Origin: Fidelibacterota bacterium
GTDB lineage: Bacteria > Fidelibacterota > Marinisomatia > SCGC-AAA003-L08 > JACNLC01
DNA: 64,000 nt
NCBI GenBank assembly: GCA_018657495.1
Contig: JABHXA010000003.1
Location: forward strand, 210,937-274,936
Direction: 5' to 3'
Positions 1-10,400 of this stretch are shown here, in pieces. The notes under the pieces are model-generated. The model made no database searches. It was given only the letters and a program-made list of their open reading frames with translations, and had not been told where the DNA came from. Both the position numbers and the translations under genes were made by a program. The first letter of the stretch is position 1. Each line of letters starts with the position of its first letter.

Positions 1-2653
1 CGCTGTCAGAATAAAAACTAAATAGTTGTCCCTCACCTGCAGGAAACTCAGAGCCAGTAAGTGACAAGCCCACAGATATTGAATCTGAGGCTAACATTTG
101 AAACAGTCCTGGTGCTCCTCCCATTAGATTCATATTGCTGGCACCATTAATTACAAATTGCCACGCTGAGAATGGTACCTCTGATGTATAAGATACATTG
201 TGCCATATTTCATCATCCATCAGTTCGCTTTCTAACCAGAGTTGTATACCCTCCGTCAATGTTTCAGATGGACAATCATCACACTCTCCACCACTACGGG
301 TCAGTGTAATCTCAAACTGATTGCTCTGAGTTTGCTGTGGATAGAGTAAATCCACCCAGACTTGAGAAATAAAATCATCATACTCGCAAAGTTCACAGTC
401 ATCTATATCTTGCTGGCATTCACCTGGATTTGATGAGGGACAGAGAGCAATGGAATAATCAATATACCATCTGGCAAAACCATCAGAATCTGTTGTTTGT
501 ACAACTGTAGGAATCCAATCAGGATCATTATTAGGAGATTCTTCTAATAGAACCCCTCCAACAGCAGATAATTGTAAAACACCATTATCAATGTTTTCAC
601 CATACCAATCTTCAAGATTTGCAGTAATAGTTACAATTGGTGTACGACAAGGGTTTGTTTCATTTGGTCCAACTGAAAAATCATGGTGATCTATATCTGC
701 ATTGAGGGATATCTCTCCAGGATGGTAGGGCAGCATTAAGCATTGTCCATTGATTGTATCTCGAATGTCGGCGATCAGAAAATCACCAAAACCATCGGGG
801 ATTATTGCTTTTACAATTACTTCCTCAAATATTGAGGTAAATGGGAAAAAGAGATATGAAAAGGCAATTCCTGGCCATTGGTCATCATTAATATTCTCAT
901 TTGAAATCAATGCTGCAGATTCCGGGAATCCCCATAAAACCGTATCACTTGGTTCAGGAATTGGTGGTATAAGAGTATCTGAAAGACAAACGTAAACCAA
1001 ACTATCAATGGCGGTTGTGCCCCACATAACCTCATCACCCTCATAATATGAATTGCCAGAATTAAAAGGGTTTGCACAATTATATACCGCTAAGGACAAT
1101 TCAGATATATCCAAAATGGGATTTCCTTCTAAATCTAGAAAATAAACCGATAGGGGTAACTCGTACATACCACCACTAATCGCAGCCACATCAATATAAC
1201 TTAGGGTAAAATCACCAAAAGCAGGTGGTCCAGTATGAATAGTTACTACTATTTCTTCAATATTATAAAGAGGATTGGTAAAATCAATATCATCCTGAGC
1301 AAATACTTGAGCACTTAAATTGACTGTTCCGGGTGTAGACCCTGAATATATAGTTACATCTGCGAAGCCATCTAATGTTTGTGTGACAAATGTCGTTAAT
1401 CCCTCTTGATCATTAAAATGTACACCAGGTGGGAAAGGAGGGATAAAGGCAAATTTAACTAAATATCCATCTGAAATAGGGTCACCGATATTATCATTGA
1501 CAAAGGCAGTTACCGTAGAGAAATCAAGTAAGCCTAATTCTTGAATATATATTACGTCTGGATTAATTTCCACAAATTGAATCGAACCATAATCACAACT
1601 GCCATCATCCAGGGTTGCATCAGGATTGTAGTTTGCTGCAAAAGGATCTGTACAGCCCATCAACCTTGCGCCTGGGTAATTGTATGTTATACCGGATGGA
1701 TGGAATTGATAATTATCTCCAATTGTAAAACTACCTGTTGCACCAAACCAGCCAAACCCTTCAATATAACTTCCAAACCAGGATGGACCGCTAATAAAAT
1801 CTGGCATACCATTTGGAAAATACTCAGACGAAACAACAGATTCGAAACCACTTTCTCCCTGGATAAAGTATTCGAATTGGATAAAATCTGGCCAGGAAAT
1901 TATGATTAAATTCTCCTCATATTCACAACTGCCATCGTCAATCGTTGCTTCAGGATTATAGTTTAAAGCGGGAGGGTCTGTGCAGCCATGTAATCGTGCA
2001 CCGGGATATATATAGGTCAAAGGATTGGATACAGTAATGAAGTAATTATATTCGGTCGTAAAATTGATTAAATTGCCAACCCATCCAACATCATCAATGT
2101 ATTGAGCTGCTACACCCATTCCTTCAACACCTATAGGCATACCATCCGGGAAATACTCATGAGTCATAACCGTACTGATGCTACTGTCACTTTCAATAAA
2201 ATAAGCAAACTGTACGGTATTATTATGGTCAGGGTCCAAAGTCAGACTAACATCTTCATATTCGCAGCTCCCATCATCTATAGATGCATTTGGATCATAA
2301 TTCAATGCTGGAGGATCGGTGCAACCCATAATGAGAATTTCATCAAGTGTCATAGCATATTGCTCATTGCATAAGTTGAAATCGAGATCAATACAGCCCC
2401 AAAATCCTTCTTCCCCGGTAATCTGTAAATGCTGACCAAGATACTGCTGGGCTATCACCATCCCGGTTACATCCGTACCCAGGGCAATTTCTGGGTATCC
2501 ATCATCTGGTTCGAGAATGAATTGATTGCAATTACATTCCATTAAATTTGGACTGAATATTACTGTGCCTTCTACAGTGATAATCTCCTGCGAATAAATT
2601 ACCGATAAACAAAACAACAGGATGGTATTTCTGAAATATTTATATGTCTTCAT
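1..2653 (-). CDS. large secreted repeat protein, C-terminus beyond the window
   Basis: An open frame runs from an ATG at 2653 to the left edge without a stop (884 codons), so the C-terminus is missing. The N-terminus is a signal peptide (MKTYKYFRNTILLFCLSVIYS). Three Cys-containing repeats of the form GCTDPxALNYxPxAxxDDGSC lie at about 2263-2332, 1924-1993 and 1590-1660, separated by units with EYFPxGMP and YPGARL motifs. The rest is beta-rich, Ig-like sequence with several Cys pairs. This architecture is usual in exported surface proteins of FCB marine bacteria, and a T9SS sorting domain may lie beyond the edge. It starts 32 bp downstream of the TPR/Fis regulator on the same strand and has an AGGAGT-like ribosome site, so the two are probably co-transcribed. 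Enzymatic function is not recognisable. Confidence 0.85.
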   Translation of the reverse strand, partial: MKTYKYFRNTILLFCLSVIYSQEIITVEGTVIFSPNLMECNCNQFILEPDDGYPEIALGTDVTGMVIAQQYLGQHLQITGEEGFWGCIDLDFNLCNEQYAMTLDEILIMGCTDPPALNYDPNASIDDGSCEYEDVSLTLDPDHNNTVQFAYFIESDSSISTVMTHEYFPDGMPIGVEGMGVAAQYIDDVGWVGNLINFTTEYNYFITVSNPLTYIYPGARLHGCTDPPALNYNPEATIDDGSCEYEENLIIISWPDFIQFEYFIQGESGFESVVSSEYFPNGMPDFISGPSWFGSYIEGFGWFGATGSFTIGDNYQFHPSGITYNYPGARLMGCTDPFAANYNPDATLDDGSCDYGSIQFVEINPDVIYIQELGLLDFSTVTAFVNDNIGDPISDGYLVKFAFIPPFPPGVHFNDQEGLTTFVTQTLDGFADVTIYSGSTPGTVNLSAQVFAQDDIDFTNPLYNIEEIVVTIHTGPPAFGDFTLSYIDVAAISGGMYELPLSVYFLDLEGNPILDISELSLAVYNCANPFNSGNSYYEGDEVMWGTTAIDSLVYVCLSDTLIPPIPEPSDTVLWGFPESAALISNENINDDQWPGIAFSYLFFPFTSIFEEVIVKAIIPDGFGDFLIADIRDTINGQCLMLPYHPGEISLNADIDHHDFSVGPNETNPCRTPIVTITANLEDWYGENIDNGVLQLSAVGGVLLEESPNNDPDWIPTVVQTTDSDGFARWYIDYSIALCPSSNPGECQQDIDDCELCEYDDFISQVWVDLLYPQQTQSNQFEITLTRSGGECDDCPSETLTEGIQLWLESELMDDEIWHNVSYTSEVPFSAWQFVINGASNMNLMGGAPGLFQMLASDSISVGLSLTGSEFPAGEGQLFSFYSDS

Positions 2654-2685
2654 TTTAGACTCCTTGAAATCTGTAAAAATATATT

Positions 2686-4176
2686 TTATTGGATATCCGC
2701 ATGTGTCATAAACCGATCAAATCCAGTTGTTAATTGAAGTGTTCGGGCATAGCTGATATCCAGTTTTTTGCTAAGGAATTTTTTATTTACACCATATTTG
2801 CTATAAAGAAACGATAGAATTGTAGATTCGAATTTTTGGTTCAATTCTTTCCACTTCAGATCTGAATTTTTTATTAGAAAAGATTTTACCGATGTTGGAG
2901 TTTGATCGATTGCATACTCAGCATTCCGCTTTTTTACACTGAAAAATGTCCGTTCTGACATATCCATTTTTTTTGCCGCAGATTTAATTGATCCTGTTTC
3001 ACGCACGGCACTTTCCAAGATAACATTTTGAAAAAGTCCGCGAATTTCTTTTAGTGATTTATCTATTGCAAAGGAGAAGTCATCTTTGGGTGATTGCGAA
3101 GTTGAAATATTCTGATGATTAACAAGAAATTTATTATAACCTTCAACGGCCAACATTCTATCACCTGAATATGGAAAATGCTGTTTCAACAATTCGGTGG
3201 CCGCTTCATATCCTTTCCGATAGAAATAACTTGCCAATTCTATATTTTCAGTCTGCTTGTGGCATTCACCAAGATAATAAGCACAGCCGGCAATCATGTG
3301 ATGAATGCCGTTATTTACGGCAATGTTTAATGATTTTTGAAAATGGCGGGTTGCTTCTTCAATCCTTTGCTTGCGCATGAGGATGAAACCCATATTGGCA
3401 TGAATGAAGCTGCGGGTGTAGTGATTTTCAGCAATATCTAAAGTTCCCTCAAGGGTCTGCAGCCCTTTTTGAAAATTTCCTAGTCGGAAATGAAGCATGC
3501 CAATATCATGTTGAACTGCCGCTTCAATATGAGTGTAACTGTATTTTTTACTGATTTGAATTGCCTGATCATAATATTCTTTCGCCAGGTCGAATTCAGA
3601 ATACTTTCGATAAACATTACCAATATTTTTATAATGATATGCCATCGTGGAATGAAGCTGGATATTCTCAAAATAGACAACAGAGTCTAACAACCCTTGA
3701 ACATCCTCCAGCGAACCACTCCGTGTTTTGTGCACGGCACCATAATAATCTGCCAATCTGAGAAGGTATTCCATTGAGGTGAGGTTGGGAACTCTTTCTA
3801 AAAGTAATAGCGACAAATCATGCTGTCCGTTAATAGCCAGGAAAGCAATCATCTCTAAAAGAATAAAAGCGTTTTCATTTGTACTATTATCCGGCAATAG
3901 GGAATGTGCATAACCCAAAGTTTGTGCCCCTTTAAGAAAATAGCCCTCATGGATATAACATCTGCCAATTCCAGCAAGCAAAATTGCTCGTCTAGAGGGA
4001 TCCCCTTCAAATTGTAATAATTGGTTGAGCTGACCATGAGTTTCAGGTACATCAGATTCACCAAATTGGACAATATGGGAAACGAATTCAACCCATTGTG
4101 TATTTTTACTAAATTGTATATCTAATGATGGAGAAAATCCGTCGGCCGGTTTGAAAATAATAGGAAAAGCTGTCAT
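2686..4176 (-). CDS. TPR-repeat protein with C-terminal Fis-type helix-turn-helix
   Basis: A 496-residue soluble protein with no signal peptide. Residues about 60-340 are helical pairs typical of tetratricopeptide repeats (for example AKEYYDQAIQISKKY and GNVYRKYSEFDLAKEYYDQ). Residues about 380-425 (ESAVRETGSIKSAAKKMDMS) look like the Fis-family DNA-binding helix-turn-helix of NtrC-type activators, and a further helical tail follows. There is no AAA+ domain, so it cannot by itself activate sigma-54 polymerase. It is inferred to be a one-component regulator that senses through protein contacts. The next gene, 32 bp downstream on the same strand, encodes a large secreted protein, the obvious candidate target or partner. 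DNA binding is an inference from the motif. Confidence 0.75.
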   Translation of the reverse strand: MTAFPIIFKPADGFSPSLDIQFSKNTQWVEFVSHIVQFGESDVPETHGQLNQLLQFEGDPSRRAILLAGIGRCYIHEGYFLKGAQTLGYAHSLLPDNSTNENAFILLEMIAFLAINGQHDLSLLLLERVPNLTSMEYLLRLADYYGAVHKTRSGSLEDVQGLLDSVVYFENIQLHSTMAYHYKNIGNVYRKYSEFDLAKEYYDQAIQISKKYSYTHIEAAVQHDIGMLHFRLGNFQKGLQTLEGTLDIAENHYTRSFIHANMGFILMRKQRIEEATRHFQKSLNIAVNNGIHHMIAGCAYYLGECHKQTENIELASYFYRKGYEAATELLKQHFPYSGDRMLAVEGYNKFLVNHQNISTSQSPKDDFSFAIDKSLKEIRGLFQNVILESAVRETGSIKSAAKKMDMSERTFFSVKKRNAEYAIDQTPTSVKSFLIKNSDLKWKELNQKFESTILSFLYSKYGVNKKFLSKKLDISYARTLQLTTGFDRFMTHADIQ

Positions 4177-4310
4177 AATGATTCCATTGAAATATATATT
4201 ATATTGAAGTAATTACAATCACAATATAGATCATATTGCGTAAATACTGCAATATTTTATTCATATTGATTATTATATTGCAGTATTTTTTCTTCATGTT
4301 CACAAATGCG

Positions 4311-4590
4311 GACCCCTTTGCCCTATCGGACATTTCCCCTTGACAGGGGAAAAACACAAATTTTATATTATGCCTTTGGGCAGGCATTCACCTCAAAATT
4401 CACATATCGTTAATCATAACTCGATATTCAATATATTCGATCTTTAAAAATCATGATTTTTCTTTATCCACCGCTGGCGGGGGTGGATTCTTCAGTACAT
4501 TCTTTTTTAGTGTTACTATCTTGAATAGAACCCCCTTGCCATATCGGACATTTCCCCTGTTTGCGGTAGGCAGACCTTGACAGCGGAAAA
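4311..4590. repeat. pair of imperfect repeats with inverted-repeat core
   Basis: The 661-bp spacer 4177-4837 holds no convincing gene but contains dispersed repeats. One copy starts near 4311 and a related one near 4529; both include the core TATCGGACATTTCCCC. In the first copy the core forms a perfect hairpin: 8-bp stem TTTCCCCT/AGGGGAAA with loop TGAC at 4333-4352. In the second copy about 19 bp (GTTTGCGGTAGGCAGACC) sit between the arms, and they are nearly self-complementary themselves. This looks like a mobile REP/MITE-like family with a nested insertion, but the family is not recognised. Confidence 0.55.
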
Positions 4591-4654
4591 CTTAAAATAC
4601 TATCACCAAGTTTGCGCGCTTACTTCTGTACCTGATAAAATTCCGTTCCTGAGT

Positions 4655-4695
4655 CCCCCTTCTCCTGTTGAGGAGAAGGGCTGGGGATGAGGTCC
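4655..4695. repeat. hairpin repeat with CTGGGGATGAGGTC tail
   Basis: A perfect 10-bp stem (CCCTTCTCCT/AGGAGAAGGG) with loop GTTG lies at 4657-4680 and is followed directly by GCTGGGGATGAGGTC. No T-run follows, so it does not look like an intrinsic terminator. The form, a short hairpin plus a fixed GC-rich tail in a spacer, resembles widely dispersed intergenic repeats in environmental genomes. It lies about 160 bp upstream of the histidine kinase gene. Confidence 0.5.
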
Positions 4696-4837
4696 TGTTG
4701 AACATTTACTTATGATTTACAACATTATCGTCTTAGATTTCAACTATTCAGATATGTTTGAAAATAATACTGGATACAGGTAAATTTCTCCCATCCTATG
4801 AAATCACAAATCGAATTTTTATAATATCCAGACGCAC

Positions 4838-6589
4838 ATGCCATATTTCATCTTTATTAATGTTTTGGGGTTACTGATGTTTATCAGCCCTGTATTCTCA
4901 CAATCCACCATTGCTCAAATTGATTCCATCAATCAAATTCAATATCAATATATCATCTCACATCTGCAAGAATCTGTCACAACTTTCGAGAAAAATGTGG
5001 AGAACTCACGTAACATTAACTATGAATATGGTGAAGCCGTTGCATTAGATAAGTTGGCTTTGGCCCTGGGGATTAGTGGCGCACATGATAAAGCAAACTC
5101 AGCATTTTTAAAAGCAGCCACCATCTTTGAAGAATTAGAAGATTATAATAAACTGAGTTCTGCTTACGGAGGCTACGGTTACGGACTCAAACGTAGAAAT
5201 ATGACATCTGCCAATAAATATATGAGAATGGGAATTTCAATCGCAGAGCAATATAACCTTAATCAAAACCTCACTACTTTATATGATAATTATGGTGTCT
5301 TAAAACTTTTGGAAGAACAATTAGATTCTGCATTCTACTTCTATTCTAAAGCCCTGGGTTTGAAGCGACAACTCGCAGATAGTGTTGGCATACCATATAG
5401 TTTGAATAAGTTGGCAGAATTATTTGCTGCTCAAGGACAATATAACAAAGCCTTCGAGTATTTAGCAGAATCTGATTCAATTAGAAGTAAGGAACAGGGT
5501 GATTTCGGCCGGGCTGAAAACCTGGCATATCATGCGGATATTTATCAGGATATGCAGGATTTTGATACTGCTATCAGTTATTATAAACAGGCAATTACGA
5601 AAGGGATACCTTTAAACTATGCCTATTTAGTTCAATATTCTTATCAGCAAATAGCTGAACTATATGAATTGACAGGAAATTTTAGAGATGCATTAGCAAA
5701 TCAGAAACAATACATGGAATATAAGGAAAACGAGTTAAATACTCAAATGAACGAGAAAATTGCCGAATTAGAAATTACCTACGAAACTGAAAAAAAGGAT
5801 CGTCAGCTTTCAGAAAAAAATCTCGCATTAAGAAATCGATCATTACAGCTAACATCGGCTTTTTTGTTTATATTATTGATCTCTATTAGCTTCTATATCA
5901 TATATAGAAATAATAAAATAAAAATGACTCACAAGCAGCATCGAATGCAATTGCAAAATCAAAAGGAACAGGCCGAATTACAGCAAAAACTGACCGAAGA
6001 GAAATTGCAGCTGTCTAGCGAACTTCATGATAATATCGGTTCAAACCTTACCTTTATGATCAATTCCTTAGATAACCTAACAAACTCAAAAAATACAGCG
6101 AATATAAATCAAAAGTTGAATAGTATTGGTTCTTTTTGCAGAGAATCCATTGATGATCTACGGAATTCAATATGGGCATTAAAGCAGGATGACGGCGATA
6201 CTAAACTTCTCATTTTAAAGGTTCAGGAATTGAGACAAAAACTGCAAAAGGTAATCACAAAACCTGAAATTATCGTAAGTGATCAAACAAAAAACATAAT
6301 CCCCATCAACTCTACAACAATGCTGAATTTATTCCGAATTGTCCAGGAAGGCATCCAAAATGCCATTAAACATGCCAACGCAAATCGCATAACTTTAACA
6401 TGGTCTGAGACTCAAGATACCATCAACATTACTATTGAAGATGATGGTATTGGTATCGATCATAAAACTTTGAAATATGGTAACGGTCTTACAAATATAA
6501 AAACTCGCAGTAAAAAACTGAGTGGATCCTTCTCAATAAAAGCCTCAAATCCAGGAACCTCAATTGCCATTCAGATCCCTAAAAAATAG
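4838..6589 (+). CDS. membrane sensor histidine kinase with periplasmic TPR domain
   Basis: 583 residues. The order is signal peptide (1-22, ending VFSQS), a TPR-rich extracytoplasmic sensor (about 30-320), a transmembrane helix at about 339-358 (FLFILLISISFYIIY), a coiled-coil linker, then a LytS/NarX-like kinase core. The phosphoacceptor is probably H397 in SSELHDNIGS. The ATPase domain shows an N-box (EGIQNAIKHANANR), a G1 box (DDGIGI) and a G2-like GNGLTNIKTR. The kinase type matches the NarL-type response regulator encoded 51 bp downstream, so the two form a two-component pair. The TPR sensor suggests detection of a protein or peptide ligand outside the inner membrane; that is inference. 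No clear Shine-Dalgarno precedes the chosen ATG, but the signal peptide supports it. Confidence 0.9.
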   Translation: MPYFIFINVLGLLMFISPVFSQSTIAQIDSINQIQYQYIISHLQESVTTFEKNVENSRNINYEYGEAVALDKLALALGISGAHDKANSAFLKAATIFEELEDYNKLSSAYGGYGYGLKRRNMTSANKYMRMGISIAEQYNLNQNLTTLYDNYGVLKLLEEQLDSAFYFYSKALGLKRQLADSVGIPYSLNKLAELFAAQGQYNKAFEYLAESDSIRSKEQGDFGRAENLAYHADIYQDMQDFDTAISYYKQAITKGIPLNYAYLVQYSYQQIAELYELTGNFRDALANQKQYMEYKENELNTQMNEKIAELEITYETEKKDRQLSEKNLALRNRSLQLTSAFLFILLISISFYIIYRNNKIKMTHKQHRMQLQNQKEQAELQQKLTEEKLQLSSELHDNIGSNLTFMINSLDNLTNSKNTANINQKLNSIGSFCRESIDDLRNSIWALKQDDGDTKLLILKVQELRQKLQKVITKPEIIVSDQTKNIIPINSTTMLNLFRIVQEGIQNAIKHANANRITLTWSETQDTINITIEDDGIGIDHKTLKYGNGLTNIKTRSKKLSGSFSIKASNPGTSIAIQIPKK

Positions 6590-6640
6590 TACATATGTAG
6601 TATTGGCTGACCACTCTCTGACTTAATAATTTATACCCCA

Positions 6641-7300
6641 ATGACGAATAAAATTAATATCGCAATTGCCGAAGACAATCAGTTTCTAGCTCAGGAGGTA
6701 ATCGAAAAACTAAGATCCTATCCTGATGAAATAGAGTATCAGTTCCGCGGGCATAACGGAGCAGACCTTCTTGATCACTTAAAAAATGATTCCAATATTG
6801 ATGTTATTTTGATGGATATCGAAATGCCTGAATTGGATGGGATTGAAACCACGGCAATCGTCAAACAACTATATCCTCATATAAAAATAATAATGTTGAC
6901 GGTTTTTGACGATGACACCAAAATTTTACAATCAATCCAGGCGGGAGCATCTGGATATCTGCTAAAAGAAATTACTACGATAGAACTCTATGATGGTATC
7001 CAGTTAATCATGAATGGCGGAGCACCTATTTCACCAACGGTGGCATATAAAACACTAAAACTACTGCAATCAGCAGAATTACCCGCAACAGGCGAACTTG
7101 AAAAAAAGAAAATTTTATCAACCCGGGAGACAGAGGTACTTGAACATATTTGTAATGGTCTGAACTACAAAGAAATAGCCAAAATACTCTTCATTGCCCC
7201 AACAACTGTCCGAAAACACATTGCAAATATTTACGAAAAACTGCATGTTAATAATAAAATACAAGCAGTGGAAGTAGCCCGAAAACATAAGATCATATGA
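6641..7300 (+). CDS. NarL/FixJ-family response regulator
   Basis: 219 residues. The N-terminal receiver domain has acidic pocket residues E11 and D12, the phosphoacceptor D59 (ILMDIEMPELDG), T87 and K109 (LLKE). A LuxR-type helix-turn-helix occupies about 156-215 (LSTRETEVLEHICNGLNYKE, then TTVRKHI). It is the partner of the kinase just upstream. The large secreted protein that starts 144 bp downstream on the same strand is a plausible target, because the spacer carries inverted repeats. The gene ends in TGA, which shows that TGA is an ordinary stop in this genome. Confidence 0.93.
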   Translation: MTNKINIAIAEDNQFLAQEVIEKLRSYPDEIEYQFRGHNGADLLDHLKNDSNIDVILMDIEMPELDGIETTAIVKQLYPHIKIIMLTVFDDDTKILQSIQAGASGYLLKEITTIELYDGIQLIMNGGAPISPTVAYKTLKLLQSAELPATGELEKKKILSTRETEVLEHICNGLNYKEIAKILFIAPTTVRKHIANIYEKLHVNNKIQAVEVARKHKII

Positions 7301-7306
7301 TCTTAT
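7287..7306. other. 20-bp perfect palindrome over the regulator stop codon
   Basis: ATAAGATCATATGATCTTAT is perfectly self-complementary and covers the stop codon of the NarL-type regulator. It is followed by a T-rich stretch (TTATTATC). It could be a weak transcription end, or an operator for autoregulation and control of the downstream gene. The sequence does not decide between these. Confidence 0.4.
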
Positions 7307-7347
7307 TTATTATCACAGATTTCATTAACTAAAATGAACCCACCCGC

Positions 7348-7375
7348 ATCAAGGAGCGGTTAGTTAACCCTTGAT
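7348..7375 (+). promoter_or_regulatory. hairpin in the leader of the large secreted-protein gene
   Basis: Arms ATCAAG (7348-7353) and CTTGAT (7370-7375) enclose a second complementary pair, GGTTA/TAACC (7358-7362/7365-7369), giving a two-step hairpin. A second small inverted repeat, TGACAA/TTGTCA, lies at 7390-7405. Both lie between the NarL-type regulator and the ATG at 7444, which has a good AAAGGAG ribosome site. They could be operator sites or mRNA leader structures. Confidence 0.35.
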
Positions 7376-7443
7376 AATTTGGAAACCACTGACAACGAAT
7401 TGTCAATATGGATTGAAAATATATTCTAAATAAAGGAGTAATA

Positions 7444-10400
7444 ATGACATTTTTAAAAAGCAAAGTTCTAATTCTGGTTTTAATTTCTCTATCTTTCACA
7501 TTTGCAGATAATTCCAGCCGCAATGTGGTTTACGGCAATGGTCGTATTTCCAGCCACCCCGATTCGTTATATTTTCATTTTGCCTCTGGTACCGTCAGCG
7601 GAAATCCCACTGGGATGGATGTAATGATCACTGGAAATGAAGGGACAAATTTTGGCAACGAAGGTGGATTCTATGGCACCGTTCCTTTTGCCGACCCAAG
7701 CGATCTCTTCTATTATGCCGTGGATGGTAGTCTTGAAAATGTATCTGAAGTCCCCACCGTTGATGATCCCGACGTTAACTGGACCACTGTTTCCTGGGAC
7801 TGGCTTGGTGGTAATGGCGGACAGCCTCTTACAGTAGGTAATGTTTGGGTTGTTTTTACTCGTACAACTCAAAGTTATGCAGTTTTGGAAATCACTCAGG
7901 TGAATCCATGGTCAAACAATGGTTTTTCATTTAATTATATGTATCAAACTGATGGATCAGTTGGATTCGGTGATGATCCCGACCCCTGCGATGAGGTGAT
8001 TTGCGACAACGGATTGGTATGTGACAATGGTGAATGTGTCGATGCTCCTGGAATGATTTTTGGTTCAGCAACCATGTCTGCTCACCCTGATTCTATTTAC
8101 TTTAACTTTGAAACTGGCACCAATGGCAGCGATACTACTGGAATGGATGTGATGATTTCCGGTAATGAAGGGACAAACTTTGGCAGTGAGTCGGCATATT
8201 TTTCTGATGGTATGAATTGGAATTTCTATTCTGGGTTTAATAACCCAAGTCCTATTTATTATCTCTCACCTGACAGCTCTCTTGCAACCATAACATCCGT
8301 CCCTATGGTTGACGAAAACTGGCCAACAATTTCATGGAGCTGGCCAAATGGAAATGGTGGACAGCCACTTGCCGTTGGTAATGTTTGGGTTGTTTATTGT
8401 CGTACTACTCAAAGCTATGCAGTGTTAGAAGTGACATACGTAACCAACAGCTGGGATTACCCAAGATTCTCCTTTAATTATTATTTTCAACCGGATGGAT
8501 CCACATCATTCGACGGCGACGGTGAAGTTTCTGGTTGTACAAACCCGGAAGCACTTAATTATAATCCCAACGCTACAATCGATGATGGCAGTTGTTACTA
8601 TTTTGTAGATTGTAATGGCGATCCAGATGGCGAAGCCTTCATTGATGATTGTGGTGAATGTGTTGGTGGTTACACCGAATTGGCACCCGAATGGGCCGCC
8701 GATGACTGCGGTATTTGTTTTGGAGATAATTCTGATATGGACTGTAATGGCGATTGTTTTGGTTCTGCTTTCTGGGATGAATGTCAATCCTGTGTCGGTG
8801 GAAATACGGGCCTGCTTCCAGGATATGAAATGGATGATTGTGGACAGTGTTATGGCAACAATGGATCGATGGATTGTGCCGGTACCTGTTTTGGCAATGC
8901 CTATGTGGATGCTTGTGGTGAATGTGACGAAGATCCAAACAATGATTGCGAACCTGCTTTGATTTATGGTTCTGCCACCATGTCTGCTCACCCTGATTCT
9001 ATTTACTTTAATTTTGAATTTGGTATCAATGGTACCGATACTACAGGAATGGATGTGATGATCTCTGGTAATGAAGGTACCAACTTTGGCAGTGAGTCGG
9101 CATATTTTTCTGATGGTATGAATTGGAATTTCTATTCTGGGTTTAATAACCCAAGTCCTATTTATTATCTCTCACCTGACAGCTCGCTTGCAACTATAAC
9201 CTCTGTACCAGCAGTTGACGAAACCTGGCCTACAATTTCATGGAGTTGGCCTAATGGAAATGGTGGACAGCCTCTTGCCGTTGGTAATGTTTGGGTTGTT
9301 TATTGTCGTACTGCTCAGAATTATGCTGTCTTAGAAGTAACCTCTGTTTCCAATAGCTGGGATTACCCTCGTTTCTCATTCAATTATTATTATCAACCGG
9401 ATGGATCCACTTCATTTGATGGAAATGGTGAGGGTGATATTTCAGGCTGCACTGACCCTGAAGCAATAAATTATGATCCTGATGCCACAATTGATGATGG
9501 TAGTTGTGAATACTATAATCTCGACTGCAATGGTGACCTGGGCGGTCAGGCATTTATAGATGAATGTGGTGAATGTGTAGGTGGAAACACAGAATTGCAA
9601 CCTGGATGGGCAATGGATGATTGCGGTGTGTGCTTTGGTGAGAATCAGGATATGGACTGTAACGGAGACTGTTTTGGTTCTGCATTCTGGGATGAATGTC
9701 AATCCTGTGTTAGTGGCAACACCGGTCTCCTACCGGGTTATGAAATGGATGACTGCGGTCAATGTTACGGCAATAATAATGATATGGATTGTGCCGGTGT
9801 TTGTTTTGGTGATTCATATGTGGATGGATGTGGAGTTTGCGATGATAACCCAGATAATGATTGTGTCGAGACTCAAGATTGCGATGGTGTGATTGGCAGT
9901 GGTGCATATCTTGATGACTGTGGTATCTGTGTTGGTGGAATGACTGGACTGGAACCTAGTGAATTCTGTTCTGCTCAGATTATTAGTATATGGGATGTAC
10001 CTGCCGATCAAGGTGGTCGGGTTTATGTGGAATTCCAGAGGGCTGCAAGTGATATGAATTCCAGTCGAACCACTGAGGGATATACTATTGAAAGACTTGA
10101 CCCAATTGACGGTGAATTTCTCTGGGTAGCTGTTGCATCCGGTTATGCATATTATCAGGATATTTATACTTACGAAGTTTCCACGCTTCAGGATTCATCT
10201 GATACTTCATATGGTTTAGCCGATTTTAGAATTATCTCTGGAATGGATGAAGGCACCTGGATTTCTGATCCTGCCAGCGGATATTCGGTTGATAATATTG
10301 CCCCATCTGCACCGACACAATTGTTAGCCAGTTTTATTCCGGGAAGTGTTGGGTTGGAATGGAATTCATCCATGGCGACGGATTTTCAGTATTATACTAT

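Noticed and set aside
1541-2374. Plus-strand open frames over the left-edge secreted protein
   Set aside because: They lie opposite a minus-strand gene with signal peptide and repeated domains that runs through the whole stretch.
8506-8991. Open frames on the strand opposite the secreted repeat protein
   Set aside because: They arise from the repetitive Cys/Gly/Asp codons of the real gene and have His/Ile-rich nonsense composition.
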